Shown: positions 39,718 through 49,227, numbered from the stretch's first letter. The stretch is DNA of 64,000 bases from Stenotrophomonas tumulicola (GCF_014117215.1 NZ_JACGXS010000001.1:310001-374000); one strand, 5' to 3'. Made by a program: numbers and translations. Notes: generated by a model from the letters alone, not told the origin.

Positions 39718-42198
39718 ATGCGTGCAACCTACCTATCTGCGGTCAAGGCTGGCATCACGCGGCTGCGGGACAAGGGCGGCGCGTCGGAGGATGCGCTGTT
39801 CGACCTGGTCAACGGCTACGTCACTGCCGCACGCACGATTCGCATGCGCCCTGGCGCGCGTCTGCCGTTGACGCTTCCGCCGGGGACTGTTGGGCTGACC
39901 TCCTTCAAGGGGGCTTTCGTGGTTTTCGCCGATGCGGTGATGCCGGCAGGCCCCGGCTACTCCGTAGTGGTGCTGAAGCATCCGAGCAACGGCTCGGCCA
40001 CGCTGAAGGAGATTCACTTTTCGTTGCCGTTTCTCGGCTACCTATACGTCGTGGCGGAGTTCTCCGACGGCTCGACATATCACTACTGGCTGGAGGAGGG
40101 GAGCCCGTGGGCAGCCAACACGACATACCTTCCCGATGCGCTTGTGAGCCCCACTGTGCCCAATGGACTGGCCTACCGGCTGGCTGACACTGGATCCGGC
40201 TACGCGACGTGGGAGGCATACGCGGTGCGTGCCACTGGCAACACCGTCGTGCCCACGGCCAACAATGGTTTCCGTTACACGGTAACTGCAGTGAGCAGCG
40301 CGGGCGCCCGCTCCGGAGACACCGAACCGACGTGGCCGGCACAGGCCGGGGCGGCGGTGAACGAGGACGTTGCCATCGAGAACCCGTATGCGAACGCTGG
40401 CAGCGGAACGGCTGGCGGTTCGGTACCGGCGTGGACCATTGGCCTGCAGGCTGCTCCCGGGGATCTGATCCGGCCCATCAACTTGCCATCACCAACTCCC
40501 ATTGCGCCAACGAATGCAGACTTCAGTGCAGGCTCGGCTGGCTGGGACATCGAGGGTGGTGCGCAGGTCAATACTGGCCGGTTGGAGCTGCCGGGCAGCA
40601 TCAGCGATGGCGCTGCGGTCAATCAGGCGCGGTTCGTGGTCGCGGACGGTGCAAACCTCAATGCCACTTGCCAGGTCGACCAGGGGCCAGCAGCCGCTGG
40701 CGCAACCCGTGGCTGGTGCGAGATCCGGTGGTACGACGAAGAGGATGTGATGGTGTCCTATAGCCAGGGCACCATGATCACCAGCGGCGTGGGCACGTCT
40801 TCCGTGACTTCCCCCAAGCCAGTTGGTGCCGCGTACGCGCGCGCGGTGATCGGGCTCTGGTCGGTGGCAGACCATAACCACCTGACTTACGGCGATTCCC
40901 TGACTGTATCCGGCGCGGTGAACGGGCTTCCTGCTGGCCTCGTCTATCAGGCGGTTCAGGCCAGCACCGGCCATACGGGCGGCAGCGAGCCAGAGTGGCC
41001 GAACATCCTCGGCAAGCGGATTGTCGATGGTGGTGTGACCTGGGAGGCGGTGGCAATTACCCGTGTCACGTGGCAGGCAGCACCGTTGTTCGTGAGCGGC
41101 GGTGCCGAGCCAGTATGGCCGCCAGAGGTGGGTGGCACGGTTGTTGACGGCACCCTGACCTGGCAAGCGGTCAGTCGCCGCATTGAGGACGAAAACTGCC
41201 CCAACAGCAAGGTGGTGGCTATCGCGGCATCCAAGGTATTCGCGGCGGATGGCGACACCATTCGCTACAGCGCGACCGTGGCGCCGAAGGACTGGACCAG
41301 CAGTGATGATGCCGGGTTCCTGCCTACGGGCCTGCAGAACTATGGCGCCAACCCGGTGGCGGCCATGGGCCTCTATCGTGGAAACCTGATTCCCTTCAAT
41401 GCCGAGGCTTTCCAGCTTTGGCAGGTAGATGAAGACCCAGCCAGCATGGCGTTGCTCGATGCGCTGCCGATGGGTAGCACCCAGCATCGCGCCATCGCCG
41501 CGGTATCCAATGATCTGCTGTTCCTGAGCAGCCAAGGCGTGCGTACGGTGGGCATCGCTGCCAGCAGCACCAACTTCCAGGCGGGCGATGTAGGCATGCC
41601 CATCGACGTGCTGGTGCAGGCGTGGCTGGCCGACCCTGCCGTGGTGCCCCGGGCGCTGTACTACCCTGCCGCTGGCCAGTACTGGCTGATGTTCGCCCGC
41701 GACGGCGCGACGGAGGTGTTCGTTTACACCATGACCCAGATCGGACAGGTGGGCGCCTGGTCGCGCTACCTGTTCCCGTTCGAGGTCGGCGCGTGGGCCA
41801 TCCAGGGCGATTCTCTGTATCTGCGCTCGGAAGACCGTATCTACCGGATGGAAGAGGGCGCGGTCGGCGACGAGGTCCAGGCGGGGGTCACAACCCCCTT
41901 CAAAGGGGTCATCCAATGGCCGTGGCTTGATTTCGGTCAGCCAGGTGTCTCGAAGATGCTCTACGGCTTTGAGATCGTGGGGCAGGGCAAGGTGCAGGTG
42001 CAGGTCGGCTATGACCAGACCAACAGCGGCGCGTTTACCGCTCCGTATGAGGTCCGACCCGACACGCTGACCGGCGGGCCCATCCCGCTGCCGCTGGCTG
42101 GCCCATCGTTTGCTGTCCGGCTGGTCTACGACGGCACAGAGGCGTGGCAGTGGAATGCGTTTGGCCTGTATTTGCAGGATCTCCGGCCAATGACGTGA
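39718..42198 (+). CDS. Tail nozzle protein (T7 gp12-like)
   Basis: An 826-residue protein. The last 330 residues are beta-propeller-like (KVVAIAASKVFAADGDTIRY, IPFNAEAFQLWQ, FLSSQGVRTVGI, SLYLRSEDRIYRMEEG), as in nozzle or P22 gp10-type stabilisation proteins. The middle holds small modules of the type EPxWP-xxxG-xxVxDG-xxTWxAV (about residues 425-450 and 462-482, with a weaker one near 195-215). It closes the short tail. The start is 3 bp after the connector stop. Confidence 0.85.
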   Translation: MRATYLSAVKAGITRLRDKGGASEDALFDLVNGYVTAARTIRMRPGARLPLTLPPGTVGLTSFKGAFVVFADAVMPAGPGYSVVVLKHPSNGSATLKEIHFSLPFLGYLYVVAEFSDGSTYHYWLEEGSPWAANTTYLPDALVSPTVPNGLAYRLADTGSGYATWEAYAVRATGNTVVPTANNGFRYTVTAVSSAGARSGDTEPTWPAQAGAAVNEDVAIENPYANAGSGTAGGSVPAWTIGLQAAPGDLIRPINLPSPTPIAPTNADFSAGSAGWDIEGGAQVNTGRLELPGSISDGAAVNQARFVVADGANLNATCQVDQGPAAAGATRGWCEIRWYDEEDVMVSYSQGTMITSGVGTSSVTSPKPVGAAYARAVIGLWSVADHNHLTYGDSLTVSGAVNGLPAGLVYQAVQASTGHTGGSEPEWPNILGKRIVDGGVTWEAVAITRVTWQAAPLFVSGGAEPVWPPEVGGTVVDGTLTWQAVSRRIEDENCPNSKVVAIAASKVFAADGDTIRYSATVAPKDWTSSDDAGFLPTGLQNYGANPVAAMGLYRGNLIPFNAEAFQLWQVDEDPASMALLDALPMGSTQHRAIAAVSNDLLFLSSQGVRTVGIAASSTNFQAGDVGMPIDVLVQAWLADPAVVPRALYYPAAGQYWLMFARDGATEVFVYTMTQIGQVGAWSRYLFPFEVGAWAIQGDSLYLRSEDRIYRMEEGAVGDEVQAGVTTPFKGVIQWPWLDFGQPGVSKMLYGFEIVGQGKVQVQVGYDQTNSGAFTAPYEVRPDTLTGGPIPLPLAGPSFAVRLVYDGTEAWQWNAFGLYLQDLRPMT

Positions 42199-42235
42199 CC
42201 CTTGAACAGGGATAGGCGGAGGGCAGCATAGGCGC

Positions 42236-42745
42236 ATGATTTCGCCGCGCCTCCCTCGCAACATCGTCCGCTGTCGGCCTCTGCATCTGGTGGTGCTGGC
42301 GGACTGCCTGCGGGAGGAAGAGCAGCGGCAGTTCCTCGCCGTGCTCGGCGGACCGGCCTACAACCCCGACACCGCAGCGCATGCGCTGGTCAACATGTGG
42401 GCGGCGTCTGCCCCATACGCTTTGACCGTGCTGCGTGCTGATGGCACGCCGGCGGCCGCAGGTGGCTTTGAGTACGTCGGCCAAGGCATCTGGCAGTCGT
42501 GGATGGTCGGCACCTCTGATGGCTGGACCGAACAGTGGCGATCGATGACCAAAGCCACGCGCTGGCTGATCGAGCAACTGTTCGCCAACGACGCGCGCCG
42601 CATCCAGGTCAACGCGCTGGCCAGCCGCACGAAGGCGCTGGAGTGGTTCGAGCGCTCGCTGGGCCTCCAACCCGATGGCATATGGCGGCGGCAGGGCGCG
42701 AATGGCGAGGACATCGCCCACTTTTCACGAATGCGAGGTGCCTGA
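42236..42745 (+). CDS. GNAT-like internal protein (T7 gp13/DUF2833 type)
   Basis: A 169-residue acetyltransferase-fold protein found in the structural block of T7-like phages, where gp13 is needed for ejection-protein assembly. GNAT-like segments are VLRADGTPAAAGGFEYVG, the helix MTKATRWLIEQLF, and the final strand-helix pair IQVNALASRTKALEWFERSL. The acetyl-CoA loop is degenerate, so enzymatic activity is doubtful. TGATG couples it to the next gene. Confidence 0.8.
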   Translation: MISPRLPRNIVRCRPLHLVVLADCLREEEQRQFLAVLGGPAYNPDTAAHALVNMWAASAPYALTVLRADGTPAAAGGFEYVGQGIWQSWMVGTSDGWTEQWRSMTKATRWLIEQLFANDARRIQVNALASRTKALEWFERSLGLQPDGIWRRQGANGEDIAHFSRMRGA

Positions 42746-43359
42746 TGGGCGCAAGTAGCGGTAGCAAGGCGGCCAATGCCGCCGCACAGACCGAGGGCTG
42801 GCGTACCTCGAACATCAACCGTTCCGTGGGCCAGATCGACCAGATCTATGGCTCCCCAAACCGGCAGGCAGGTCTGGATGACTTCCTTGGCGCCAGCCGC
42901 CAGTTCTACACCGGCGAGCTTGACCGCCAGAAGGAGCAGGCCGATCGGAGCCTGAAGTTCGCCATGGCGCGCAGCGGCCTCGCCGGCGGCAGTGCTGCAG
43001 TTGACGCTAACCGCCGATTGGGGGAGGACTACAGCCGTGGCGTGCTGGACTCTGAACGTCTGGCACAAGGTGCGCTGTCCGACCTTCAGGCGGCTGATGA
43101 AACATCTCGACAGAACCTAATATCTCAGGTCGCCGGCGGCATGAGCCTGACCAGTGGGGCCAATCAATCGGCGTTGGCTATGCAGAACAACCTGCAGTCA
43201 GCGCAAGGACGGCTAAGCGCGGATGCCCTCGGCGACGTGTTCGGAGGGTTATCCGACGTGTACACGCGCAGTCGAGATCTGGCGGCTGATCGCCGTGGCT
43301 TCCGCGACGTTTACAACACTCTGTACCAGCCCGGATTCGGCTACGGCGGCGCCCGATGA
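42745..43359 (+). CDS. Internal virion (DNA ejection) protein 1 (204 aa)
   Basis: A 204-residue, Ala/Ser/Gln-rich helical protein (ELDRQKEQADRSLKFAMARS, GLAGGSAAVDANRRLGEDYS), the composition of T7 gp14-type ejection proteins. It is placed after the gp13-like gene and before other ejection genes. The C-terminus reads NTLYQPGFGYGGAR. The start overlaps the preceding stop as TGATG. Confidence 0.72.
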   Translation: MGASSGSKAANAAAQTEGWRTSNINRSVGQIDQIYGSPNRQAGLDDFLGASRQFYTGELDRQKEQADRSLKFAMARSGLAGGSAAVDANRRLGEDYSRGVLDSERLAQGALSDLQAADETSRQNLISQVAGGMSLTSGANQSALAMQNNLQSAQGRLSADALGDVFGGLSDVYTRSRDLAADRRGFRDVYNTLYQPGFGYGGAR

Positions 43360-43793
43360 GAGCACTCCCCGAGGTTCTGGATGCAATGACTTCGCTGGTC
43401 AGCCAGCCCAGCCTGTCGGATATCCTGCGGCTGCAGGAACTGTGCGAACAGATGCCGCAGGCTGAAATGCCTGTGGAACACGTCTTCCTGCCCGGTCAGT
43501 ACCTGCGCAAGATGAGTATGCCGGCGCATTCCCTGGTCGTCGGGAAGCGGCACCGGTACCGGCACGCCCTGATCGTCACCGGCCACGTGACCGTCCGCAC
43601 CGCCGATGGAATGCACGAGCTGCAGGGCACCCACATCATCGACTCGCCTGCAGGGATGAAGCGCGCGATCTACGCGCATTCCCCAAGCGAGTTGGTAACC
43701 GTCCACCTTACGGACGAGACCGACCTGGACCGCATCGAGGCGCTGGTGATCATGCCCGACGATGAGCCGCTTGCCTTGGAGAATCAGCCATGA
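43356..43793 (+). CDS. Cupin-like structural-region protein (145 aa)
   Basis: A 145-residue protein whose middle is a cupin-like beta barrel: FLPGQYLRKMSMPAHSLVVG, then HRYRHALIVTGHVTVRTADG and DSPAGMKRAIYAH. Small cupin-like genes of this kind occur among podovirus ejection genes, where their role is not established. The metal-ligand pattern is incomplete, so no enzyme activity is assigned. ATGA overlaps join it to both neighbours. Confidence 0.7.
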   Translation: MRALPEVLDAMTSLVSQPSLSDILRLQELCEQMPQAEMPVEHVFLPGQYLRKMSMPAHSLVVGKRHRYRHALIVTGHVTVRTADGMHELQGTHIIDSPAGMKRAIYAHSPSELVTVHLTDETDLDRIEALVIMPDDEPLALENQP

Positions 43794-44443
43794 CGTGGGT
43801 CGCCACAGCTATCACCCTGATAGGAGCTGCTACCCAGCAGTACACCCAGCACAAGGCCAATAGCGCCCGTGATGACCGCTTGGCGCAGCAGATCCGCACC
43901 CAGTCAGCTAATCAGGACCGGGCCAATGCAGCAGTAAACGATCTGCTCACACAGCGGGCCACCGACGACGGAGCCGTACAGCGCGACGCAACGGAGCGCA
44001 GTTTCCTCGACCAGGCACAGGCGGCCCAGCTGGCAGCCGGCAGTGGTCTACGGCAGCCTGGTGCTGTCAGCGACGCATACCGCACTGCAGCCAACGATGC
44101 TGCGTTGGGGATCGGAGACTACAGCCGGAACGCTGCCAGTCTGATGGCGCGGATGGACGCGCCGCGACAGCAGCGGCGGCGCGAGAGCCTGCAGAGTGGC
44201 AACCTCGCAACCCAGCTGGGGCTGATCGGACGGCAATCGCAGAGCGACGACTACCTCTCCAATCTCCAGCTGCAATCTGTTCAGGCTGATCCGTGGCTCA
44301 GCGCGGCCGGTATGGTCGCGCAGGGCGTTGGCCGCGGAGTGGCTGGCCGTGCAGGAAGCGCAGCGAGCACTGCGGGCACGGCCAGCGGCTTCGGAAGCGA
44401 AGCCAGTAATTGGTACACCAATCCGAAACTTTGGGGGCGTTGA
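43790..44443 (+). CDS. Internal virion (DNA ejection) protein 2 (217 aa)
   Basis: A 217-residue protein with an N-terminal hydrophobic helix (WVATAITLIGAATQQ), then a long Gln/Ala/Asp-rich helical part (DDRLAQQIRTQSANQDRANA) and an Ala/Gly-rich region near the C-terminus. Both composition and position fit a membrane-inserting ejection protein. No direct family match was recognised. Confidence 0.7.
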   Translation: MTWVATAITLIGAATQQYTQHKANSARDDRLAQQIRTQSANQDRANAAVNDLLTQRATDDGAVQRDATERSFLDQAQAAQLAAGSGLRQPGAVSDAYRTAANDAALGIGDYSRNAASLMARMDAPRQQRRRESLQSGNLATQLGLIGRQSQSDDYLSNLQLQSVQADPWLSAAGMVAQGVGRGVAGRAGSAASTAGTASGFGSEASNWYTNPKLWGR

Positions 44444-44444
44444 C

Positions 44445-45632
44445 ATGGCAACGAATGGTTGGGCCTCCTTGGGTGAGGCATTCGCTGGCGGCGGCGCACG
44501 CCGCGAACAGGCATACCAGCAGGGTCAGTCCCGTGCTGCACAGCTCGCTACCCTGCTTGCAGGGGCGCAGATCAAGCGCAGCGAGGCGATGGCGCGTGAC
44601 CAACTGCCGTCGAGCATTGGCGGTGTGGTCGCTGATCCGGGGCAGGCCAACCTACTCACAAACGCACTGCTTGCCGGTATCAATCCGACGCAAATCAGCG
44701 GCTACCAGGGCGACGTGCAGGAACAGGGCTTCCGGCAATCGGCGGTGGAAGCGCCGAACTGGAACGAGGCCAACCGCTACCTGCGGGGCGTGGCGTCCGG
44801 TCCACAACAGCTCGCGACAGTTCAGGGCCAGAACCTGATCAACAACCAGTTCCTGGAGGGTGGCGGGGGCATCTCGACCACCGACCAGGGAAGGGCCAGC
44901 ATCGGCGCAGACCAAGCACGCTCTGCGGCGTCGTATGCCAGTGCGAACAGCTCCAATGTGACGGCAGACGCCACACGGGAGCGGCTCGGTATCGCGCGGG
45001 CGCAGTTCGACCTGCAGCGGCAGGGCCAGTGGAATCCTAGCGGTAAACAGGCAGGTGGCGCCGCGTCGCTGCCGATTGGCGCGCTGCGCGAGCTTCTCGG
45101 CACCGAGGAAGCCCTGGGAGGGACGCAGGTCCTGGCGGACATCATTGGGAAGACCGAGGCGCGGATGGCCGACGGTTCGCTCAGCGTCTCCCCATGGGCG
45201 GCGGCGGCGGGCGTTGCTCGCACGAAACTGGGCATCGCCAACGCCAACGACGTCAACCTGACCGAATGGGATGCTGATCGGACCAAGATCGTCAACGAGT
45301 CCCTGCGGCTCAACAACGGCGTGCAGACCGAAGGCGATGCCCAGCGCGCTGCCAACGAGCTGATGAGCGCCAACGATGAGCAGACCGTGCGCCGCGCGCT
45401 GCGGCGTCTTTCGGAAATCAACGCCCGTGCGGTGGAGCTCCAGCAGCGCAAGGCTGGCTTGGTAAATGCGAACTATGGCCGCGAGTACACGGCGGGCGGC
45501 CAGCTGCTGGGCACTCCTGCCGCAGCGCAGCGCCCAGTACCAGCTTCTGCCGCAGCTGCATTTGGTGCCGGCTCCCAGCCCGCGGCACCGGTTCGCCGGC
45601 GCTTCAATCCGGCCACCGGGAGGATCGAATAA
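44445..45632 (+). CDS. Internal virion (DNA ejection) protein 3 (395 aa)
   Basis: A 395-residue Ala/Gln/Gly-rich helical protein. Low-complexity repeats of Ala-Ser-Asn (SAASYASANSSNVTADATRE) and a mobile Pro/Ala C-terminus are typical of ejection proteins. ATG 44445 directly follows the upstream stop. Its TAA overlaps the next ATG as TAATG. Confidence 0.7.
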   Translation: MATNGWASLGEAFAGGGARREQAYQQGQSRAAQLATLLAGAQIKRSEAMARDQLPSSIGGVVADPGQANLLTNALLAGINPTQISGYQGDVQEQGFRQSAVEAPNWNEANRYLRGVASGPQQLATVQGQNLINNQFLEGGGGISTTDQGRASIGADQARSAASYASANSSNVTADATRERLGIARAQFDLQRQGQWNPSGKQAGGAASLPIGALRELLGTEEALGGTQVLADIIGKTEARMADGSLSVSPWAAAAGVARTKLGIANANDVNLTEWDADRTKIVNESLRLNNGVQTEGDAQRAANELMSANDEQTVRRALRRLSEINARAVELQQRKAGLVNANYGREYTAGGQLLGTPAAAQRPVPASAAAAFGAGSQPAAPVRRRFNPATGRIE

Positions 45633-47767
45633 TGCCCATCGAGGTGGATCTGCCCGACGGCAGCATTGCCGAGTTTCCGGATGGCATGCCGGACGCGGAA
45701 ATCAATGCGGTTCTGCAGCGCCAGTTCGGGGGCGGTCAAGCCCCGGTAACGGATATGCCAGCCGTCCAGGCACTGCCGCCTGATTTCTCCGGCGTCACCG
45801 CTTCAGTAGACAGCACCGCCAGCGACAGGCAGGCGGACGGCTGGAAGGCTGGCATCGGCCGTGACCTGGCCTTCGGCGCTCGATCAGCGCTGCAAGGCGC
45901 TGGCAGCCTGCTGGGTGCATTCGGCGGTGATGCGCTTGGCGCACTGGAAACGAATGTCACCGGCCGGCCGGTCTCCAGCTTCCGTGACAACGCCGCGCGA
46001 CTGGCGGATGTGCTTGGCCTGCCGCAGGCGCAGACAGCGGGAGACCGCGTGCTGGGTGATATTGGCGAAGCGCTGACTGGCACCGCGTTGTCGCTGGGCG
46101 GCGGCGCAGCGCTGAGCGGCGGCCGTGCAGCAGCACCGACGATTGCCAATGCTGCGCCTGCGCCAACAGCAGTTCCCGGCATAGCAGAGCGCGCTGGCGA
46201 GTTCCTGACGGCTCAGCCGTTGCTGCAGGTGTTGAGCACTATCGGCAGCGCGGGCGCGGCCGGCACCGCGCGGGAAAATGGCGCGGGCGGTGGCGGTCAG
46301 CTTGCAGCGGCGCTTGCTGGCGGTATTGGGCCGGCGGCCCTGGCCCAAGGCGGTGCGGCCGCCCTGCGCGGCGCTGTGCGTGGCCGGTCCGGAGATGCCA
46401 TGCGCAACACCATCGCCGATTTTGAGGCGCTGGGCACGACGCCTTCCGTGGGCCAGGCGTCAGGAAACTCCAACCTGGTTGGCGTGGAGAACCTACTGGC
46501 CGGCGCACCGACCAGCTCTGGAGTGATGCAGCGCTTCGCACAGGGGCAGGGCGACGACATTGCACAGAACCTTGCTGGTCGTTCGCGCGCGCTGGCGCCC
46601 GATCCTACTCGGCAGAACGCTGGCACCGCGATCGAGAGTGGTGTCGCCTCCTTCAAGGGGGACGTTACTGCACGCCGCCGCGCGCTCTACGATGCCGTGG
46701 ACCAGCTCGTACAATCGGATGCACCCGTGCGGCTGGACCGCACCAGAGCCGAATTGACGCGGCTTACCACGCCTGACCCAGGTGCCCCGTCATCTTCCGG
46801 CTCGCTTATTCCCGACGAGGTGAATCAGCTTGCCCGCAATATCGCTGCGGACCTCGGCGAAACTGGCGACTCGCTGCCGTACCAGACCTTCAAGGATCTG
46901 CGCTCGAACCTGGGCAACGGGCTCTTCGACTTCTCACTGACACCGGACAAAGCCACCACCCAGCTGCGTGGCGTCTACCGCGCGATGGGCGACGATATCG
47001 AGGCAGCTGTTGCTGCACAGGGAGGCCAGGCACCTGCGGCGCTCGCGCGCGCCAACGCCTATTTCAAGTCGACGCAAGAACAGCTGAAGCAGTTGGAGCG
47101 CGTGGTCAATAAGAACGGCGGTCCGGAAAAGGTATACAACGCGGTCATGGCCGGCGCGGGCGAGGGCGGCACCACGCTGAAGCGCGTCATGGAGGCGCTG
47201 CCTGACGACGGCAAGAAGTCGCTGACTGCCGCTGTACTCAATCGAATGGGGCGCCCGACGCCTGGCCAAGCCGGTCTGCCTGCTGAGCAGTTCAGCCCCG
47301 GCACCTTCATGACCAACTGGAGCAAGCTGTCCAATGAGGCGCGCGCGGAGCTGTTCGGCCACTACGGCCCTGGCTTTGCCAAGGACATGGACCAGATCGC
47401 CCGCGTGGCCGACAACATCAAAAGCGGGGCATCGTTCTTCGCCAATCCGAGTGGCACCGCGAACAGGGCGGCCGCATATACCTACGGGGCGGCGCTGGTG
47501 GCGTCCATGATGGATGTGACTGGAACTACCACGTCGCAGCTGCTCGGGGCAGGGCTTGCCGCAAACGGCGGCGCTCGTCTGCTGACCAGTCCGCGTTTCG
47601 TCAAATGGCTTGCCAGGGCGACAACTGCGCCGAAGGGGTCGGTGGCCGGAAGCTTGAGCTCGCTTCGAAATATCGCAACGAGCTCGAACGACGGTGAGTT
47701 AGAAGATATTGCGGAGCAGCTGAGGAAGGCCCAGCAGGAAGCCGATGGCGCTGACAACGAAGACTAG
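45632..47767 (+). CDS. Large internal virion (DNA ejection) protein (711 aa)
   Basis: The largest ejection-type protein, 711 residues. It opens with the phage motif IEVDLPDGSIAEFPDGMPDA, common at the N-terminus of such proteins. Ala/Gly-rich amphipathic regions (about residues 130-245) and a long helical domain (SYGxLP-like, then ARANAYFKSTQEQLKQLERV) follow. No lytic transglycosylase motif is apparent. The 3' end overlaps the convergent 70-aa gene by 69 bp. Confidence 0.75.
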   Translation: MPIEVDLPDGSIAEFPDGMPDAEINAVLQRQFGGGQAPVTDMPAVQALPPDFSGVTASVDSTASDRQADGWKAGIGRDLAFGARSALQGAGSLLGAFGGDALGALETNVTGRPVSSFRDNAARLADVLGLPQAQTAGDRVLGDIGEALTGTALSLGGGAALSGGRAAAPTIANAAPAPTAVPGIAERAGEFLTAQPLLQVLSTIGSAGAAGTARENGAGGGGQLAAALAGGIGPAALAQGGAAALRGAVRGRSGDAMRNTIADFEALGTTPSVGQASGNSNLVGVENLLAGAPTSSGVMQRFAQGQGDDIAQNLAGRSRALAPDPTRQNAGTAIESGVASFKGDVTARRRALYDAVDQLVQSDAPVRLDRTRAELTRLTTPDPGAPSSSGSLIPDEVNQLARNIAADLGETGDSLPYQTFKDLRSNLGNGLFDFSLTPDKATTQLRGVYRAMGDDIEAAVAAQGGQAPAALARANAYFKSTQEQLKQLERVVNKNGGPEKVYNAVMAGAGEGGTTLKRVMEALPDDGKKSLTAAVLNRMGRPTPGQAGLPAEQFSPGTFMTNWSKLSNEARAELFGHYGPGFAKDMDQIARVADNIKSGASFFANPSGTANRAAAYTYGAALVASMMDVTGTTTSQLLGAGLAANGGARLLTSPRFVKWLARATTAPKGSVAGSLSSLRNIATSSNDGELEDIAEQLRKAQQEADGADNED

Positions 47768-47911
47768 AACGCAGCCAACAAACGCCACAGCCAGCCAGCC
47801 GCCGTGGCGCGACCCCCGCTCGTGCTTCCGCTCCCAGTCTTTCCGCTGGATCTCGCCCCAGGCCCTGTCGGGGTGAAACTCCCCGGTTCCTTTGAATCGG
47901 TCTTCGGTCAT
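47699..47911 (-). CDS. Small membrane protein of the minus-strand cassette (70 aa)
   Basis: A 70-residue protein with a charged N-terminal half (WGEIQRKDWERKHERGSRHG) and one C-terminal transmembrane helix (WLAVAFVGCVLVFVVSAIGF). GAGGG precedes ATG 47911. It is the distal gene of a three-gene minus cassette set between ejection and lysis genes. The function is unknown. Confidence 0.6.
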   Translation of the reverse strand: MTEDRFKGTGEFHPDRAWGEIQRKDWERKHERGSRHGGWLAVAFVGCVLVFVVSAIGFLLGLPQLLRNIF

Positions 47912-47962
47912 CTTCAGTCCCTCTCAATGTCGTGATGGTAGTCCGCCATAAGGCGGACCGCC

Positions 47963-48511
47963 TCAATGGGAAGAAGAGTCGCCGAGGATCTTTGCCTTTT
48001 CGGCGTCAAACTCGGCTTGGTTCAGTGCCCCACTCTCCAAAAGACCTTTTAAACGCTCGATCTGGCTGTACTTGTCGACGGTATCGCCTGGATGGGCCTT
48101 CTGCTTCGCCGCGATAGCAAGACCAGGAAGCTTGTTGTCGATATCGGCATCGTAGTTGGAAATAATCGCATTGGCTGCGCGAATGGAGGCGTTTCTTCCT
48201 GAGTTCTTGCGCATGTCGTTGTACACGGCTGAGTAGAAAACTCGCCGATCTTCCGCGCATGCCCCCTTCGCTGCTGCGGCCATGGCAAAAGCATTCTGTC
48301 CGGTCGGAGCATATTCACGCAGCCTCGCCTCCAAGCAGCTCGTGTAAGCCCGATTGGCCTGGGTGCCATCGAGGTTGGTGGAAACCATATCGACAGCTTC
48401 CCGATCCCGGCTACCCAGTGCTTCCCCCAGCTTTGACCAGCCAGACTCCTGTGCGTGAACAGTTACCGAGCAAAGAGTCAGGGACGAGACAAACATCAAT
48501 TTCAGGCGCAT
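47963..48511 (-). CDS. Exported protein with C-terminal SHOCT domain (182 aa)
   Basis: A 182-residue protein. A Sec signal peptide covers about residues 1-19 (MRLKLMFVSSLTLCSVTVHA, cut before QES). A helical Ala-rich domain with three cysteines (TSCLEARL, GACAED) follows. The last 35 residues match the SHOCT pattern (QIERLKGLLESGALNQAEFD). AAGGAGG before ATG 48511 is strong. A secreted, lysogen-made protein in this position could alter the envelope or exclude phages, but that is inference. Confidence 0.75.
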   Translation of the reverse strand: MRLKLMFVSSLTLCSVTVHAQESGWSKLGEALGSRDREAVDMVSTNLDGTQANRAYTSCLEARLREYAPTGQNAFAMAAAAKGACAEDRRVFYSAVYNDMRKNSGRNASIRAANAIISNYDADIDNKLPGLAIAAKQKAHPGDTVDKYSQIERLKGLLESGALNQAEFDAEKAKILGDSSSH

Positions 48512-48618
48512 AGGTCCTCCTTGACCCGGCCAATCCGGGCCCGTCGGCATCCTACCACCGTCGAACGGCCGGCCCCGCAGAGGAGCGCACCGGCCATCAT
48601 GGACGACCGGCGCCTTAC

Positions 48619-49107
48619 TCACTCTCCTACTTTGAAGATAGATTCTTCGCCAATCTGAACACCATCTTTCATCAGCCAGACCTCAAACTCATCGACGTAG
48701 TAAGAAGGGTAGCTCTCATGGTAATCACGCGCGATTGCCGGTGCTCCATTCAAGTTGAATCCGTACTTGTGCTCAGGCGCACTGGATATATGCCCCCACA
48801 ACTCCGGGGCGTCATCCCAGAACAGAAGATTCAATGCCTTCCTTCGATCTTCGCCAACAAGCCTGCTGGTGAGATCGCCAACCCTGAAATCGGCCGAATA
48901 CTCCTCGCTGATTACAAGCCCGGGAATGTCAGGCGCCAAGGTAATTGAGCCAGCTTTATCGCCAGTCAGGTAAAGGATATTTTCGCGATCCCCATTGGGT
49001 GTTTCGAACCACGTCCGAAGAGCCCAGCCTCCTTCAACGAATACCAACGACCCACGCGGAGCCAATCCGACCGGTTTCCTAATAAAAGCGTGCACTGAGG
49101 CGTTCAT
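48619..49107 (-). CDS. Minus-strand moron, paralogue of the 36-kb moron (162 aa)
   Basis: A 162-residue beta-rich protein starting MNASVHAFIRKPVGL. It shares with the product of 35573-36046 the VHA start, the G-x-W-x-L turn, LTG-x-x-AG, IS-x-x-YS-x-D-x-R, an F-x-(I/L)-(D/N)-G segment and a C-terminal hairpin. AAGGAG precedes ATG 49107. The DNA is AT-rich (28 of 60 bases at 48661-48720 are G/C), unlike the phage core. It is the first gene of the three-gene minus cassette. The function is unknown. Confidence 0.75.
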   Translation of the reverse strand: MNASVHAFIRKPVGLAPRGSLVFVEGGWALRTWFETPNGDRENILYLTGDKAGSITLAPDIPGLVISEEYSADFRVGDLTSRLVGEDRRKALNLLFWDDAPELWGHISSAPEHKYGFNLNGAPAIARDYHESYPSYYVDEFEVWLMKDGVQIGEESIFKVGE

Positions 49108-49227
49108 CACCATCTCCTTGGTTGGAAGCAGCACTATTGCCTAGCTAGCACCAACAGACCAGTCAGGGAACTCCTACGCGTCCATTGATCCCCCCCGCCT
49201 GACAGGCAACGTAGCCCCATCTACTCA

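Noticed and set aside
40489..42264. Minus-strand open frame of 591 codons
   Set aside because: It is antisense to the nozzle gene and arises from high GC; the product is rich in His and Arg and lacks a plausible fold.
42236..42745. Active acetyltransferase inside the virion genes
   Set aside because: The fold is GNAT-like but the acetyl-CoA loop is not intact, and the T7 gp13-like position explains it as a structural or assembly protein.
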